A stretch of DNA of 64,000 bases from Bradyrhizobiaceae bacterium PARB1 (GCA_002256345.1 NKIY01000004.1:79876-143875), one strand, 5' to 3'; shown: positions 1 through 7,923, counted from the first letter of the stretch. Translations and numbers: made by a program. Notes: generated from the letters alone by a model not told the origin.

Positions 1-385
1 TCGCCACTTCGCGCACCTGTGCAAGATGCGCCATGAGTTCGGCTTGCGTCTGATGCACGGTTTCCACCGGCGCGCCGGAGAGCTCGAACTGCCCGCCCGG
101 CTCCAGCGAGATGGCACCGCCGCCGGTGACATCATAGAGGCCGATGATATTCGGTCCCTCCATGATCGGCTCCCAGCCGAGCAGATGCTTCATGCCATCC
201 AGCAACGCGCCGATGCCGCGCGAGCCTTCGTAAGGCACAGGATGGTGACCATCGAGGGTGAACGGCGTCTTCTCGTGTTCCGTCCCGATGCGGAATTCCG
301 ACACCGGCTTCACGCCCGCTTCCAGCCACGCCACGAGTTCGTCGCGCGACTGCAGCGGCGTCATATCGAGTTGGTCACGCGCCAT
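1..385 (-). CDS. gshA: Glutamate-cysteine ligase, N-terminal part (truncated by window edge)
   Basis: This is read by hand from the minus strand, because the ORF runs off the window and is missing from the track. It encodes about 128 residues of the plant/alphaproteobacterial type of glutamate-cysteine ligase, the cytoplasmic ATP-dependent first step of glutathione synthesis. Recognisable segments are EFRIGTEHEK near residue 35, VPYEGSRGIGALL, and DVTGGGAISLEPGGQFELSG, which belong to the conserved substrate-binding core of this family. The chosen ATG gives MARDQLDMTPLQSRDEL; an internal ATG at 364 (MTPLQS) is an alternative. It lies 96 bp downstream of the marR gene on the same strand and close to a glutathione S-transferase gene, so the three may share a glutathione theme. 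The rest of the gene is outside the window. Confidence 0.88.
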   Translation of the reverse strand, partial: MARDQLDMTPLQSRDELVAWLEAGVKPVSEFRIGTEHEKTPFTLDGHHPVPYEGSRGIGALLDGMKHLLGWEPIMEGPNIIGLYDVTGGGAISLEPGGQFELSGAPVETVHQTQAELMAHLAQVREVA

Positions 386-481
386 GAGAAGTCCAGTCGA
401 AAGGCGCTGCAATCCAATGCGCGCAGTGTCGGGGACGCCGGCCATCCGATGGGGAAGCCGACGCAGAGGGAGTCTGAAACA

Positions 482-979
482 TCATCGCGCCGGAGCGACG
501 TCTTTGGCGACCGGCGCAGAAACGGCCGGCGTGTCATGGCATGCGCAACCGAGCCGGTCCAGCAGGCCGCACAGCTTTGCTGCATCTGCGTCGGTGAGCT
601 TGGAGCCGACATGCTTCTCGATGGCCACCGCGTAGGCGTTGCCCATCTTCTTGTGCAGCTCGCGCCCCGTCGGGGTGATCTCCACGAACAGCCCGCGCTT
701 GTCCATCTTGCATTCGCGCCTGATTGCAAGACCCTCATCCACCAGCCGGTCGATCAGCCGCGAGGTCGAATATTGCGGTATCAGCATCTGCTTTTCGAGC
801 TCGACGGGGCGCAGCTCGCCATTTGGCGAGCGCGACAGCTCCATCAGCGCATCATACCAGGCGAGCGGCGGAAAGCCGGCGCGCTTCAGATCCTGCTCGA
901 CGCCGTCCAGTACGCGGCTCTGCACCCGCATCAGCCGAATCCAGGCGGCGGCCGCTTCGGTGGAAGGTTTACGTTTCAT
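482..979 (-). CDS. MarR-family transcriptional regulator
   Basis: A 165-residue winged-helix regulator. The central segment LRPVELEKQMLIPQYSTSRL with DRLVDEGLAIRRECKMDKRG is the MarR helix-turn-helix plus wing. The track ORF starts at 1030 with TTG, but that extension would run through a perfect palindrome at 1013-1030 that looks like the protein's own operator. The ATG at 979 (MKRKPSTEAAAAWIRL) is therefore the better start. The gene diverges from a glutathione S-transferase gene, which is the usual arrangement for a MarR repressor and its target. The C-terminal tail contains a CAC motif (LGCACHD) that could serve thiol sensing; that is inference only. The ligand is unknown. Confidence 0.85.
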   Translation of the reverse strand: MKRKPSTEAAAAWIRLMRVQSRVLDGVEQDLKRAGFPPLAWYDALMELSRSPNGELRPVELEKQMLIPQYSTSRLIDRLVDEGLAIRRECKMDKRGLFVEITPTGRELHKKMGNAYAVAIEKHVGSKLTDADAAKLCGLLDRLGCACHDTPAVSAPVAKDVAPAR

Positions 980-1012
980 CACACGGTCCAAATGGTGGCC
1001 TATCCTAGCCAC

Positions 1013-1030
1013 TTGATGCATCTGCATCAA
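1013..1030. promoter_or_regulatory. Perfect inverted repeat, probable MarR operator
   Basis: TTGATGCA-TC-TGCATCAA is an 18-bp perfect palindrome in the divergent marR/gst intergenic region. It sits just upstream of a TTGACT hexamer (1033-1038) that could be the -35 of the gst promoter, and 34 bp from the preferred marR start. Its size and symmetry match MarR-family operators. A further half-site (GATGCAT) follows near 1050. Confidence 0.6.
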
Positions 1031-1102
1031 TCTTGACTATTCCATGCCGATGCATTTAGTCACACCCCGGCGTTACCCCAACGTCCTTAAGGAGAAATTT
1101 CG

Positions 1103-1717
1103 ATGAAGCTGTATTATTCGCCCGGCGCCTGCTCGCTGTCGCCGCATATCGCACTTCTCGAAGCAGGCCTGCCCTACGACCTGGTCAAGGTCGATCTCAA
1201 GGCCAAGAAGCTGGAAAGCGGCGACGATTTCCTGGCCGTCAATCCCAAGGGCCAGGTGCCCGCGCTCGGCCTCGACAGCGGCGAGCTTGTCACCGAAGGT
1301 CCGGTGATCGTGCAATACATCGCCGACCATGCCGCCGACAAAAATCTCGCGCCCGCCGATGGCAGCAACGAGCGCCGCAAGCTGCAGGAATTGCTCACCT
1401 TCATCAATGGCGAAGTGCACAAGAACTTTTCACCGCTGTTCCAGCCAGTCTTCAGCGATGAGACGAAAGAATTTTTCCGTACCCGCCTGACCGGCAAGTT
1501 CAAATATCTCGACAGCCTGCTGGCCGGGAACGACTATCTGCTCGGCGGCAACTTCAGCGTGGCTGACGGTTATCTGTTCACCATGCTGCGCTGGGCCGAC
1601 GCCCATAAGCTCGACCTCTCCATGTTCAAGAACCTGATGGCCTATAAGGACCGCGTCGCGGCACGCCCGAAGGTCCAGGAAGCGCTGGAGAAGGAAGGCC
1701 TGATGAAGGCAGCGTAA
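1103..1717 (+). CDS. gst: Glutathione S-transferase, beta-class-like
   Basis: A 204-residue cytosolic glutathione S-transferase, full length for the family. The N-terminal thioredoxin-fold domain begins MKLYYSPGACSLSPHIALLE. It carries the bacterial beta-class Cys (SPGACS), the cis-Pro region NPKGQVPAL, and the glutathione-binding EGPVIVQYIAD. The C-terminal helical domain includes LLGGNFSVADGYLFTML, the conserved N-capping box of GSTs. The ATG is preceded by AAGGAG at 6-7 nt. It is transcribed divergently from a MarR regulator with a palindrome between them and ends at a strong terminator, so it is probably monocistronic and repressed by MarR. The substrate is not predictable; electrophile detoxification is the family role. 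Confidence 0.92.
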   Translation: MKLYYSPGACSLSPHIALLEAGLPYDLVKVDLKAKKLESGDDFLAVNPKGQVPALGLDSGELVTEGPVIVQYIADHAADKNLAPADGSNERRKLQELLTFINGEVHKNFSPLFQPVFSDETKEFFRTRLTGKFKYLDSLLAGNDYLLGGNFSVADGYLFTMLRWADAHKLDLSMFKNLMAYKDRVAARPKVQEALEKEGLMKAA

Positions 1718-1740
1718 GCTGCTCTGCCAAGCCATTCGGA

Positions 1741-1769
1741 AGGGCCGGCAGCAAAAGCCGGCCCTTTTT
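1741..1769 (+). terminator. Rho-independent terminator of gst
   Basis: A 9-bp perfect stem, AGGGCCGGC / GCCGGCCCT, with a 7-nt loop is followed by TTTTT, 23 bp after the gst stop codon. Confidence 0.85.
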
Positions 1770-1844
1770 GTTCTACTACCCTGGCGACCTCCGGGTTCCG
1801 TCTGTGCCCTTTGACTTCGCGCCCTTTGCCCCCACATAGGCCCC

Positions 1845-2840
1845 ATGACCCCATCCCCCGATTACAGCCTCCAGCCCGACACTCCTATGCGCGCGCCATC
1901 TTCCGTCCCGGTGGACGATGCGGTGCTGCCATTCGACGTGGCGCCGCTCGATCTGCGCGGACGGCTGACACGGCTCGGGCCTGCGCTCGATGAGCTCCTG
2001 TCCAAGCACGATTATCCGACGCCGGTGGCGAAACTGCTCGGCGAGGCCATTGTGCTGACCACGTTGCTTGGCTCGGCGTTGAAATTCGACGGCCGCTTCA
2101 TCCTGCAGACCCAGACCGACGGTCCGGTGTCGCTAATGATTGTCGACTTCCGCGCACCGGATCGCATGCGTGCCTATGCGCGCTTCGACACCGAGCGCCT
2201 GAAAGACGGACTGTCGTCGGCAGAACTGCTCGGCAAGGGGCACCTCGCGATGACCGTCGATCAGGGCCCCGACATGAGCCGCTACCAGGGTCTCGTCGCA
2301 CTCGACGGCGGCACGCTGGAAGACGCTGCGCACGAATATTTCCTGCGCTCCGAACAGATCCCGACCAAAGTGCGCATCGCCGTCGGCGAGGAGTGGCGGG
2401 GCGGCGATGGCGGCCCCACCCATGGTTGGCGCGGCGGCGGCATGCTGTTGCAATTCCTGCCCAAAGCATCCCATCGCGCCCAGCGCGATCTCGATGCAGG
2501 CGATGTCCCGGACGGCGCTAAAATCGACGTGGTGCCTGAGGACGACGCCTGGGTCGAAGGCCAGTCGCTGATCTCGACCGTCGAGGATGTCGAGCTGATT
2601 GATCCGGATCTCTCCGGCGAGCGGCTGTTATTCCGCCTCTTTCACGAACGCGGCGTACGCGTCTTCGCCCCGGCGCCGCTGCGCGCGCAATGCTCCTGTT
2701 CGCGCGAGGCAGTGTCCGGCATGCTGAAGGGCTTCGACCCGCAGGATCGCGCCGATATGGTGGAGAACGGCAAGGTCGTCGTGACCTGCGAGTTCTGCTC
2801 ATCGGTCTATGAATTCACGCCGGCAGAGGCTGGCCTCTAG
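1845..2840 (+). CDS. hslO: Redox-regulated chaperone Hsp33
   Basis: A 331-residue Hsp33, a cytoplasmic holdase chaperone activated by oxidation through disulfide formation and zinc release. The body contains FILQTQTDGPVSLMIVDF and the C-terminal redox switch has the expected CxC and CxxC pairs (QCSCSRE near residue 286 and CEFCSS near 317). Both zinc-binding pairs are therefore intact. The length is slightly above E. coli Hsp33 because of a proline-rich N-terminal extension of about 20 residues; an internal ATG (MRAPSS) is an alternative start. It stands alone between a terminator and a convergent apaG gene. Confidence 0.95.
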   Translation: MTPSPDYSLQPDTPMRAPSSVPVDDAVLPFDVAPLDLRGRLTRLGPALDELLSKHDYPTPVAKLLGEAIVLTTLLGSALKFDGRFILQTQTDGPVSLMIVDFRAPDRMRAYARFDTERLKDGLSSAELLGKGHLAMTVDQGPDMSRYQGLVALDGGTLEDAAHEYFLRSEQIPTKVRIAVGEEWRGGDGGPTHGWRGGGMLLQFLPKASHRAQRDLDAGDVPDGAKIDVVPEDDAWVEGQSLISTVEDVELIDPDLSGERLLFRLFHERGVRVFAPAPLRAQCSCSREAVSGMLKGFDPQDRADMVENGKVVVTCEFCSSVYEFTPAEAGL

Positions 2841-2847
2841 GCAGTCG

Positions 2848-2876
2848 CCCGGATCGCGCTTCGCTCCATCCGGGCT
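2848..2876. repeat. REP-like palindrome (GCCCGGAT...ATCCGGGC)
   Basis: An inverted repeat GCCCGGAT / ATCCGGGC with a GC-rich loop sits between the convergent hslO and apaG genes. A longer member of the same family occurs at 11758-11846. It could also act as a weak terminator. Confidence 0.6.
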
Positions 2877-2883
2877 ACTCTAC

Positions 2884-3276
2884 TCAGTTCAGCACCCGCC
2901 TGCTCTCCGGCCCATCCAGCGAGAACAACGGCACGTCGATTTCGAACGGCTCGCCCTGATCGGTCACCATCTGATAGGTGCCCTCCATAAAGCCCGACGA
3001 GGTCGGCAGCGGTACGCCGGACGTGTATTCGAACCGCTCGCCCGGCCCGAGTACGGGCTGTTCGCCGATTACCCCCTCGCCACGCACTTCCTGCATCCGG
3101 CCCGACGCGTCAGTAATGATCCAGTGCCGCGTCTTGAGCTGCACGGTTTCCTTGCCTGCATTGGTGATGACGATCGTATAGGACCAGAAGAACTGCTGCT
3201 TCTCGGCCGATGAGCGCTCCGGCATGAAATTCGGTTCGACGGTAACTTCGATGTGGCGGGTGATGGCGCGGTACAT
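2884..3276 (-). CDS. apaG: ApaG protein
   Basis: A 130-residue ApaG-family protein, a fibronectin-III-like beta-sandwich of full length. The typical elements are VEPNFMPERSSAEKQQFFWSY (residues about 13-33), TVQLKTRHWIITDASG, the glycine-rich GEGVIGEQPVLGPGE, and TSSGFMEGTYQM. Its molecular role is poorly defined. It is linked to the apaH/ksgA cluster and to metal and phosphate effects in enterobacteria, but is often a stand-alone gene in alphaproteobacteria, as here. It is convergent with hslO. Confidence 0.93.
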   Translation of the reverse strand: MYRAITRHIEVTVEPNFMPERSSAEKQQFFWSYTIVITNAGKETVQLKTRHWIITDASGRMQEVRGEGVIGEQPVLGPGERFEYTSGVPLPTSSGFMEGTYQMVTDQGEPFEIDVPLFSLDGPESRRVLN

Positions 3277-3504
3277 AGGGTGTCATCGCTGCGTGAGGCT
3301 GAACCGGCAACATAACGAAAAACAACGGAGCGGCCAAATACCGATGCCCCGCAAATTTGCTACCCCCGTTTGAACACAGTTCGTACCTATCGCGTTCCGG
3401 TCCGCGGCGGATCGCCTCACGAAATCGTCTCGCCATGAATTGACTTGCGGCAGCGCCGCGAAGCGGTTCTTTCTCTTCAGTCGATCTATCATGTGCGGTG
3501 TTGA

Positions 3505-4770
3505 ATGACCTCTGTTGCCGATCCGATCGCCGGACCTGCACATGCCGATGCGGCCAAAGCATCGTCCCACGCAACTGCACATGCGGAGGCGCTGCCCACC
3601 GTGACAGCGGTGAACGAGCGTGAACTGCGCCTCGACCTATTCCGCGGCCTCGCACTGTGGCTGATCTTCATCGATCACCTGCCGCAAAACCTGCTCACCT
3701 GGCTGACCATCCGCAATTACGGCTTCAGCGACGCCACCGAGATTTTCATTTTCATCTCCGGCTACACCGCTGCTTTCGTCTACGGCCGCGCGATGCAGGA
3801 GCAGGGCACGGTGGTCGCCAGTGCGCGCATCCTCAAGCGCGTCTGGCAAATCTATGTGGCCCACGTCTTTCTGTTCACGATCTTTCTCGCAGAAATCTCC
3901 TACGTTGCCACGCGCTTCCAGAATCCGCTCTACACGGAAGAAATGGGCATCCTCGACTTCCTCAAGGAGCCCGACGTCACCATCGTGCAGGCGCTGCTGC
4001 TGCGCTTCCGCCCGGTCAATATGGACGTGCTGCCGCTCTATATCGTGCTGATGCTGTTCCTGCCGCTTATCCTGTGGCTGATGCGACGGCGCGCCGATCT
4101 CACGCTCGGCCTGTCCGTGCTGCTCTACGCGCTGACATGGGAATTTGACCTCCACCTCACCGCTTATCCGAACGGCGCCTGGGCGTTCAATCCATTCGCC
4201 TGGCAACTGCTGTTCGTGTTTGGGGCATGGTGCGCGCTGGGCGGCGCGGTCAGGATGACGCGTATCCTGAATTCACCGATCACGCTCTGGATCTGCGTTG
4301 CCTATCTGCTAGGGGCGTTCTGGGTGACGCTGACCTGGCATATTCCGCAGATCCATCATCTGCTGCCGAAACTGCTTGAGCAGTGGATGTATCCGATCAA
4401 CAAGCCCGATCTGGACGTGCTCCGTTTTGCCCACTTCCTGGCGCTGGCGGCACTCACCGTCCGGTTCCTGCCGAGGGATTGGCCGGCGCTGAAGTCGATC
4501 TGGCTGCGACCAATGGTGCTCTGCGGCCAGCATTCGCTTGAGATTTTCTGCATAGGCGTGTTTCTAGCCTTTGCAGGTCAGTTTTTCCTGGGCGAGATCG
4601 CAGGCGGCGCAATCATGCATGGCCTGGTCAGCCTGGTTGGGATCGTCATCATGTCCGCCGCTGCCTGGGTGTTTTCATGGTACAAGCGTGTCACCGCAAA
4701 GGGCGGGGCGCGCGCCGGGAAAACATCCCAGAACACAACCGACGCCGATCTCGCAGGAGGGGGCGCATGA
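3505..4770 (+). CDS. opgC: OpgC-domain membrane protein (glucan acyl/succinyl transfer)
   Basis: A 421-residue polytopic inner-membrane protein with about ten hydrophobic segments. It opens with the OpgC signature ELRLDLFRGLALWLIFIDH followed by SDATEIFIFISGYTAAFVYG. OpgC proteins modify osmoregulated periplasmic glucans, classically with succinyl groups. The first 35 residues are Ala/His-rich and probably cytoplasmic. Its stop overlaps the next ORF by ATGA, and that ORF overlaps a third, so a membrane acyl-donor transporter and two secreted SGNH-fold proteins are made as one unit. This arrangement resembles acyltransferase/SGNH pairs that modify exported glycans. No strong ribosome site is seen before the start. 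The substrate is inferred from the family only. Confidence 0.85.
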   Translation: MTSVADPIAGPAHADAAKASSHATAHAEALPTVTAVNERELRLDLFRGLALWLIFIDHLPQNLLTWLTIRNYGFSDATEIFIFISGYTAAFVYGRAMQEQGTVVASARILKRVWQIYVAHVFLFTIFLAEISYVATRFQNPLYTEEMGILDFLKEPDVTIVQALLLRFRPVNMDVLPLYIVLMLFLPLILWLMRRRADLTLGLSVLLYALTWEFDLHLTAYPNGAWAFNPFAWQLLFVFGAWCALGGAVRMTRILNSPITLWICVAYLLGAFWVTLTWHIPQIHHLLPKLLEQWMYPINKPDLDVLRFAHFLALAALTVRFLPRDWPALKSIWLRPMVLCGQHSLEIFCIGVFLAFAGQFFLGEIAGGAIMHGLVSLVGIVIMSAAAWVFSWYKRVTAKGGARAGKTSQNTTDADLAGGGA

Positions 4771-5543
4771 TCACCTTGCTGCACGACAGAACGTCGTGGC
4801 GACGCGCGCTGCTGCTGGTCTTGCTGATGGCCGGACCGGCGCAGGCCGAGCCGCCTAAACAGACCTGCGACGTTCCCGCCTATCTTCTGACCAGCGAAAG
4901 CTCTCTGCCGAAAGTACGGGCAACCGTAAAGACTGACGGCAAGCTCAATATTCTGGTGATCGGCAGCCGCTCTGCTGTCATTGGCCTGTCCGACCAGTCG
5001 GCGGCATTTCCCAACCGCCTCCAGGCCTATCTCGCCGACAAACTGCCGGGCGTCTCGGTCAACGTCGCGCTGGAGCTGCAAGTCAAAAAGACCGCAGAGG
5101 AGATGGCCCCCGACCTGGGTAAACTGGTCGAAAGCCACAAGCCGGACCTGGTCGTCTGGCAGACTGGAACCGTCGATGCCATGCGCCAGGTGGATAGCGA
5201 CGATTTTCGCAATGCATTGGACGACGGCGTCACTGCCATGCAAAAGGCCGGAACTGACGTCATTTTAATGAACCTGCAATACAGTCCACGCACCGAGTCC
5301 ATGATTTCCGGCTCGGCCTACCTAGATAATATGCGTGTGGTGGCGCAGCAGCACGATGTTCCGCTGTTTGATCGTTTCGCCATCATGCGCCAGTGGAATG
5401 AGAATGGCGATTTCGACCTGTTCAACCCCGCGCCCGGCATGGAGCTTGCGAAGCGGGTGCATGACTGTCTCGGTCGCGCGCTATCGGCCTTTGTGATCGA
5501 AACAGCGCGTATCAAGACAGAGGATTTAAGGATTCAGCGTTAA
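4767..5543 (+). CDS. Secreted SGNH-fold protein, catalytically degenerate paralog
   Basis: A 258-residue protein with a signal peptide (RRALLLVLLMAGPAQA). The start at 4767 is preferred over the longer ORF because it overlaps the opgC stop (ATGA) and follows AGGAGG. It aligns end to end with the next gene, an SGNH hydrolase-like protein, but every catalytic block is altered. The nucleophile motif GSSS is GSRS here, GTNA (oxyanion Asn) is GTVDA, the Gly-rich block II is absent, and the C-terminal DxxH has no counterpart. It is therefore probably a non-enzymatic binding or partner protein in the periplasm. The pairing with opgC and the active paralog suggests a role in glycan acylation. Confidence 0.7.
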   Translation: MITLLHDRTSWRRALLLVLLMAGPAQAEPPKQTCDVPAYLLTSESSLPKVRATVKTDGKLNILVIGSRSAVIGLSDQSAAFPNRLQAYLADKLPGVSVNVALELQVKKTAEEMAPDLGKLVESHKPDLVVWQTGTVDAMRQVDSDDFRNALDDGVTAMQKAGTDVILMNLQYSPRTESMISGSAYLDNMRVVAQQHDVPLFDRFAIMRQWNENGDFDLFNPAPGMELAKRVHDCLGRALSAFVIETARIKTEDLRIQR

Positions 5544-6460
5544 TGAGTTTCGAAGGTACCCTGCCCCGCCTTGTTATTGTCGCTGCGCTAGCCGTCATGA
5601 CACCCGCACTCACCTCGGTGGCCCACGCCGAGGGATCGCAGGGCGCCGCGCAGGGGCAGACCGACAGCAGGGGCGTGGCCGGCAAGACGATCGACAAGGT
5701 GAAGGACGTCGCCAAGACCGCCACTGATATTCTCAGCCGTGTGCCGTGCCGTCAGCCCAAAGGCGGCATGAAGACACTCGGCGCCCTGCCCCATGTAGCT
5801 GGCAAGCTCGCTGCGCATCAGCCCGTCACCATTATCGCCTTCGGTTCGTCATCGACTCAGGGCTGGGGCTCATCCGCGCCGGAATTCACTTATCCCAATC
5901 GCCTCGCAGCGCAGCTGCACCGCGCCTATCCCGGCGCAAATATCACTGTGCTCAATCGCGGCGTCGGCGGCGAAGACGCGCCGGAGATGATGAAGCGGCT
6001 GCAGACCCAGGTGATCGACGTGAAGCCGGATCTGGTGATCTGGCAGGTCGGCACCAATGCGGTGCTGCGCAATCTCGATCCCGCCGAGACCGGCAAGATG
6101 ATCGAGGATGGCGTCGGCCGAATTCAGGCCGGTGGCGCCGACGTCGTGCTGATCGATCCGCAATACTCTCCGGCGACGACATCGAAGCCGGAAGGCACCA
6201 CCAAGATGCTGTCGCTGATGCACAAGGTGGCCGAGCTACGCAAGGTCGGCATCTTCCCGCGCTTCGAGGTGATGAAAGAGTGGCACGAAGGCCAGCAGAT
6301 GGCATTCGACGCCTTCGTCATCTCCGACGGTCTGCATATGAACGACTGGGGCTATGCCTGCTTCGCGCAATTGCTCGGCGACAACATCATCAAATCCGTC
6401 GGCCAGATCCAGATGGGGACGAACGAACCGGCCGTACAGCAGGCGCAGCGGCCGTTGTAG
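5543..6460 (+). CDS. Secreted SGNH/GDSL-type hydrolase or acyltransferase
   Basis: A 305-residue exported protein with a signal peptide (LVIVAALAVMTPALTSVAHA). After a 60-residue linker come the SGNH blocks: block I FGSSSTQG (nucleophile Ser near residue 103), block II NRGVGGE, block III VGTNAV (oxyanion Asn) and block V DGLHMND (Asp-His). It therefore looks catalytically competent. The start overlaps the stop of the preceding degenerate paralog (TAATG), making a three-gene opgC operon. The likely job is ester cleavage or transfer of an acyl group on a periplasmic glycan; the exact substrate is unknown. Confidence 0.8.
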   Translation: MSFEGTLPRLVIVAALAVMTPALTSVAHAEGSQGAAQGQTDSRGVAGKTIDKVKDVAKTATDILSRVPCRQPKGGMKTLGALPHVAGKLAAHQPVTIIAFGSSSTQGWGSSAPEFTYPNRLAAQLHRAYPGANITVLNRGVGGEDAPEMMKRLQTQVIDVKPDLVIWQVGTNAVLRNLDPAETGKMIEDGVGRIQAGGADVVLIDPQYSPATTSKPEGTTKMLSLMHKVAELRKVGIFPRFEVMKEWHEGQQMAFDAFVISDGLHMNDWGYACFAQLLGDNIIKSVGQIQMGTNEPAVQQAQRPL

Positions 6461-6462
6461 TT

Positions 6463-6582
6463 GTCGTCCCGGCGAATGCCGGGACCCTAAACCTGCGAAG
6501 GCAGGGCCGTGACGAACACGCACCTGCTTTCTTTCCAGAATGATAGTCCGCTGTGTATGCGCCCCGGCTTGCGCCGGGGCGA
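6463..6582. repeat. Palindromic intergenic repeats between convergent genes
   Basis: Two hairpins occur: GTCCCGGC-gaat-GCCGGGAC (6466-6485) and GCCCCGGC-ttgc-GCCGGGGC (6561-6580). They lie between the convergent SGNH gene and metZ. Neither has a T-tract, so they look like REP-type elements more than terminators. Confidence 0.5.
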
Positions 6583-6587
6583 CACGC

Positions 6588-7769
6588 TTACGCCTTGGCC
6601 AGCGCCGCTTCGAAGTCCTCGATCAAATCGTCGCGATGCTCGAGGCCCGCCGAGAAGCGGATAAAGCCTTCCGTGATACCGAGCTCCAGCCGCGCTTCCA
6701 GCGACAGGCGCTGATGCGTCGTCGTCGCTGGATGTGTCACAAGGCTCTTCGCATCGCCGAGATTGTTCGAGATGCGTGCGACCTTCAGCGCATTCAGCAC
6801 GCGGAACGCAGCCTCCTTGCCGCCCTTCACCTCAAAGCCGATCAGTGTCGAGCCGGCGCGCATCTGTTTCTTCACAAGCGCCGCCTGCGGATGATCCTCG
6901 CGACCCGGATAGATCAGGCGTGACACCTTCGGATGCTGCGCCAGCACGTCGGCAACCGCCGCCGCCGTCTGCGTCTGCCGCTCGACGCGGATCGCCAATG
7001 TTTCCAGCCCTTTCACCAGCGTCCACGCATTGAACGGCGAGATCGAGGGACCGGTCTGGCGCAGATAGTTGTGAATGTGCTCGTCGATGAAATCCTTCGA
7101 CGACAGGATGATGCCGCCGAGGCAGCGACCCTGGCCGTCGATATGCTTGGTGGCCGAATAGACGACGACGTCTGCGCCGAGCGCCAGTGGGCTCTGCCAG
7201 ATCGGCGTCGCGAACACATTGTCGACGATCAACCGCGCACCGCCGGCATGGGCGATCTCGGCGATAGCGCCGATATCGAGCACGTCGAGAGTCGGGTTGG
7301 TCGGGCTTTCCAGGAACAGCGACTTGGTGTTCGGCTTCATCGCCTTCTGCCATTGGTCGAGATCAAGACCATCGACCAGCGTGAATTCGATGCCATATCG
7401 CGGCAGCAGTTCCTCGATGACGTAGCGACAGGAGCCGAACAGCGCCTTCGCAGCAACGACATGATCGCCCTGGCGCAGCGGCGCGAGGATCGCGGTGGTG
7501 ACGGCGGCCATGCCGGTAGCAGTGGCGCGCGCGGCTCCCGCGCCTTCGAGGTCGACCATGCGGTTCTCGAACATCGCGGTGTTCGGATTCGAGAAACGCG
7601 AATAGATGAAGCCGGGATCTTCGCCCTTGAACCGCGCCTCGCAGGCCTCGGCCGTCTCGTAGATGAAGCCCTGCGTCAGAAAAAGGGCTTCGGACGTCTC
7701 GTTATATTGCGAGCGCAAGGCACTGGAATGAACGAGGCGGGTTTCGGGGCGGTATGACTTCTCGGACAT
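6588..7769 (-). CDS. metZ: O-succinylhomoserine sulfhydrylase
   Basis: A 393-residue PLP-dependent Cys/Met-metabolism enzyme that makes homocysteine directly from O-succinylhomoserine and sulfide in the cytoplasm. Visible features are SRFSNPNTAMFE near residue 60, the phosphate-binding region ATATGMAAV, VDNVFATPIWQ, and the PLP lysine in YSATKHIDGQG. The start at 7769 (MSEKSYRPETRLVHSS) is chosen over the longer ORF because GGAGGTCC lies directly upstream and the extension would run into the leader hairpins. The leader carries a SAM-II riboswitch and a terminator, so transcription should fall when S-adenosylmethionine is plentiful. The assignment as MetZ rather than MetB or MetC rests on overall resemblance and the riboswitch. 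Confidence 0.9.
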   Translation of the reverse strand: MSEKSYRPETRLVHSSALRSQYNETSEALFLTQGFIYETAEACEARFKGEDPGFIYSRFSNPNTAMFENRMVDLEGAGAARATATGMAAVTTAILAPLRQGDHVVAAKALFGSCRYVIEELLPRYGIEFTLVDGLDLDQWQKAMKPNTKSLFLESPTNPTLDVLDIGAIAEIAHAGGARLIVDNVFATPIWQSPLALGADVVVYSATKHIDGQGRCLGGIILSSKDFIDEHIHNYLRQTGPSISPFNAWTLVKGLETLAIRVERQTQTAAAVADVLAQHPKVSRLIYPGREDHPQAALVKKQMRAGSTLIGFEVKGGKEAAFRVLNALKVARISNNLGDAKSLVTHPATTTHQRLSLEARLELGITEGFIRFSAGLEHRDDLIEDFEAALAKA

Positions 7770-7781
7770 GGGACCTCCAAC

Positions 7782-7802
7782 ATGCCTGCCTGCGGCAGGC
7801 AT
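7782..7802 (-). promoter_or_regulatory. Perfect hairpin next to the metZ ribosome-binding site
   Basis: ATGCCTGC-ctgcg-GCAGGCAT is an 8-bp perfect stem between the leader terminator and the GGAGGTCC ribosome site. It does not sequester the site itself but begins only about 3 nt from it, so it may set the mRNA 5' end after termination readthrough or processing. Confidence 0.45.
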
Positions 7803-7838
7803 AAAAAAACCGGCCTGGACGGACGTCCACAAGCCGGG
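7803..7838 (-). terminator. Leader terminator downstream of the SAM-II aptamer
   Basis: On the minus strand CCCGGCTTGTGGAC / GTCCAGGCCGG forms an imperfect stem followed by TTTTTTT. It lies about 30 nt after the aptamer and before metZ, as expected for riboswitch-controlled attenuation. Confidence 0.75.
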
Positions 7839-7867
7839 TTCACATGCTGGAAGGGCATGATCCGCGG

Positions 7868-7923
7868 CCTGTTTAGCGACTTATTTTACGTGGCTGCAAG
7901 CCGGCCGGCCCAAATCACCACGG
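7868..7923 (-). ncRNA. SAM-II riboswitch (metA motif)
   Basis: The minus strand reads CGTGGTGATTTG, then a G/C-rich stretch, GCTTGCAGCCACG, an A-rich spacer and AAGTCGCTAAA. These are the conserved blocks of the SAM-II aptamer in the right order: the CGTGG/CCACG P1 helix and the pseudoknot strand AAGTCGC. It lies upstream of metZ, a classic location in alphaproteobacteria. Recognised by eye, not by covariance search. Confidence 0.88.

Noticed and set aside
980-1030. TTG-started N-terminal extension of the MarR ORF
   Set aside because: It would read through the operator palindrome; ATG 979 fits the family length.
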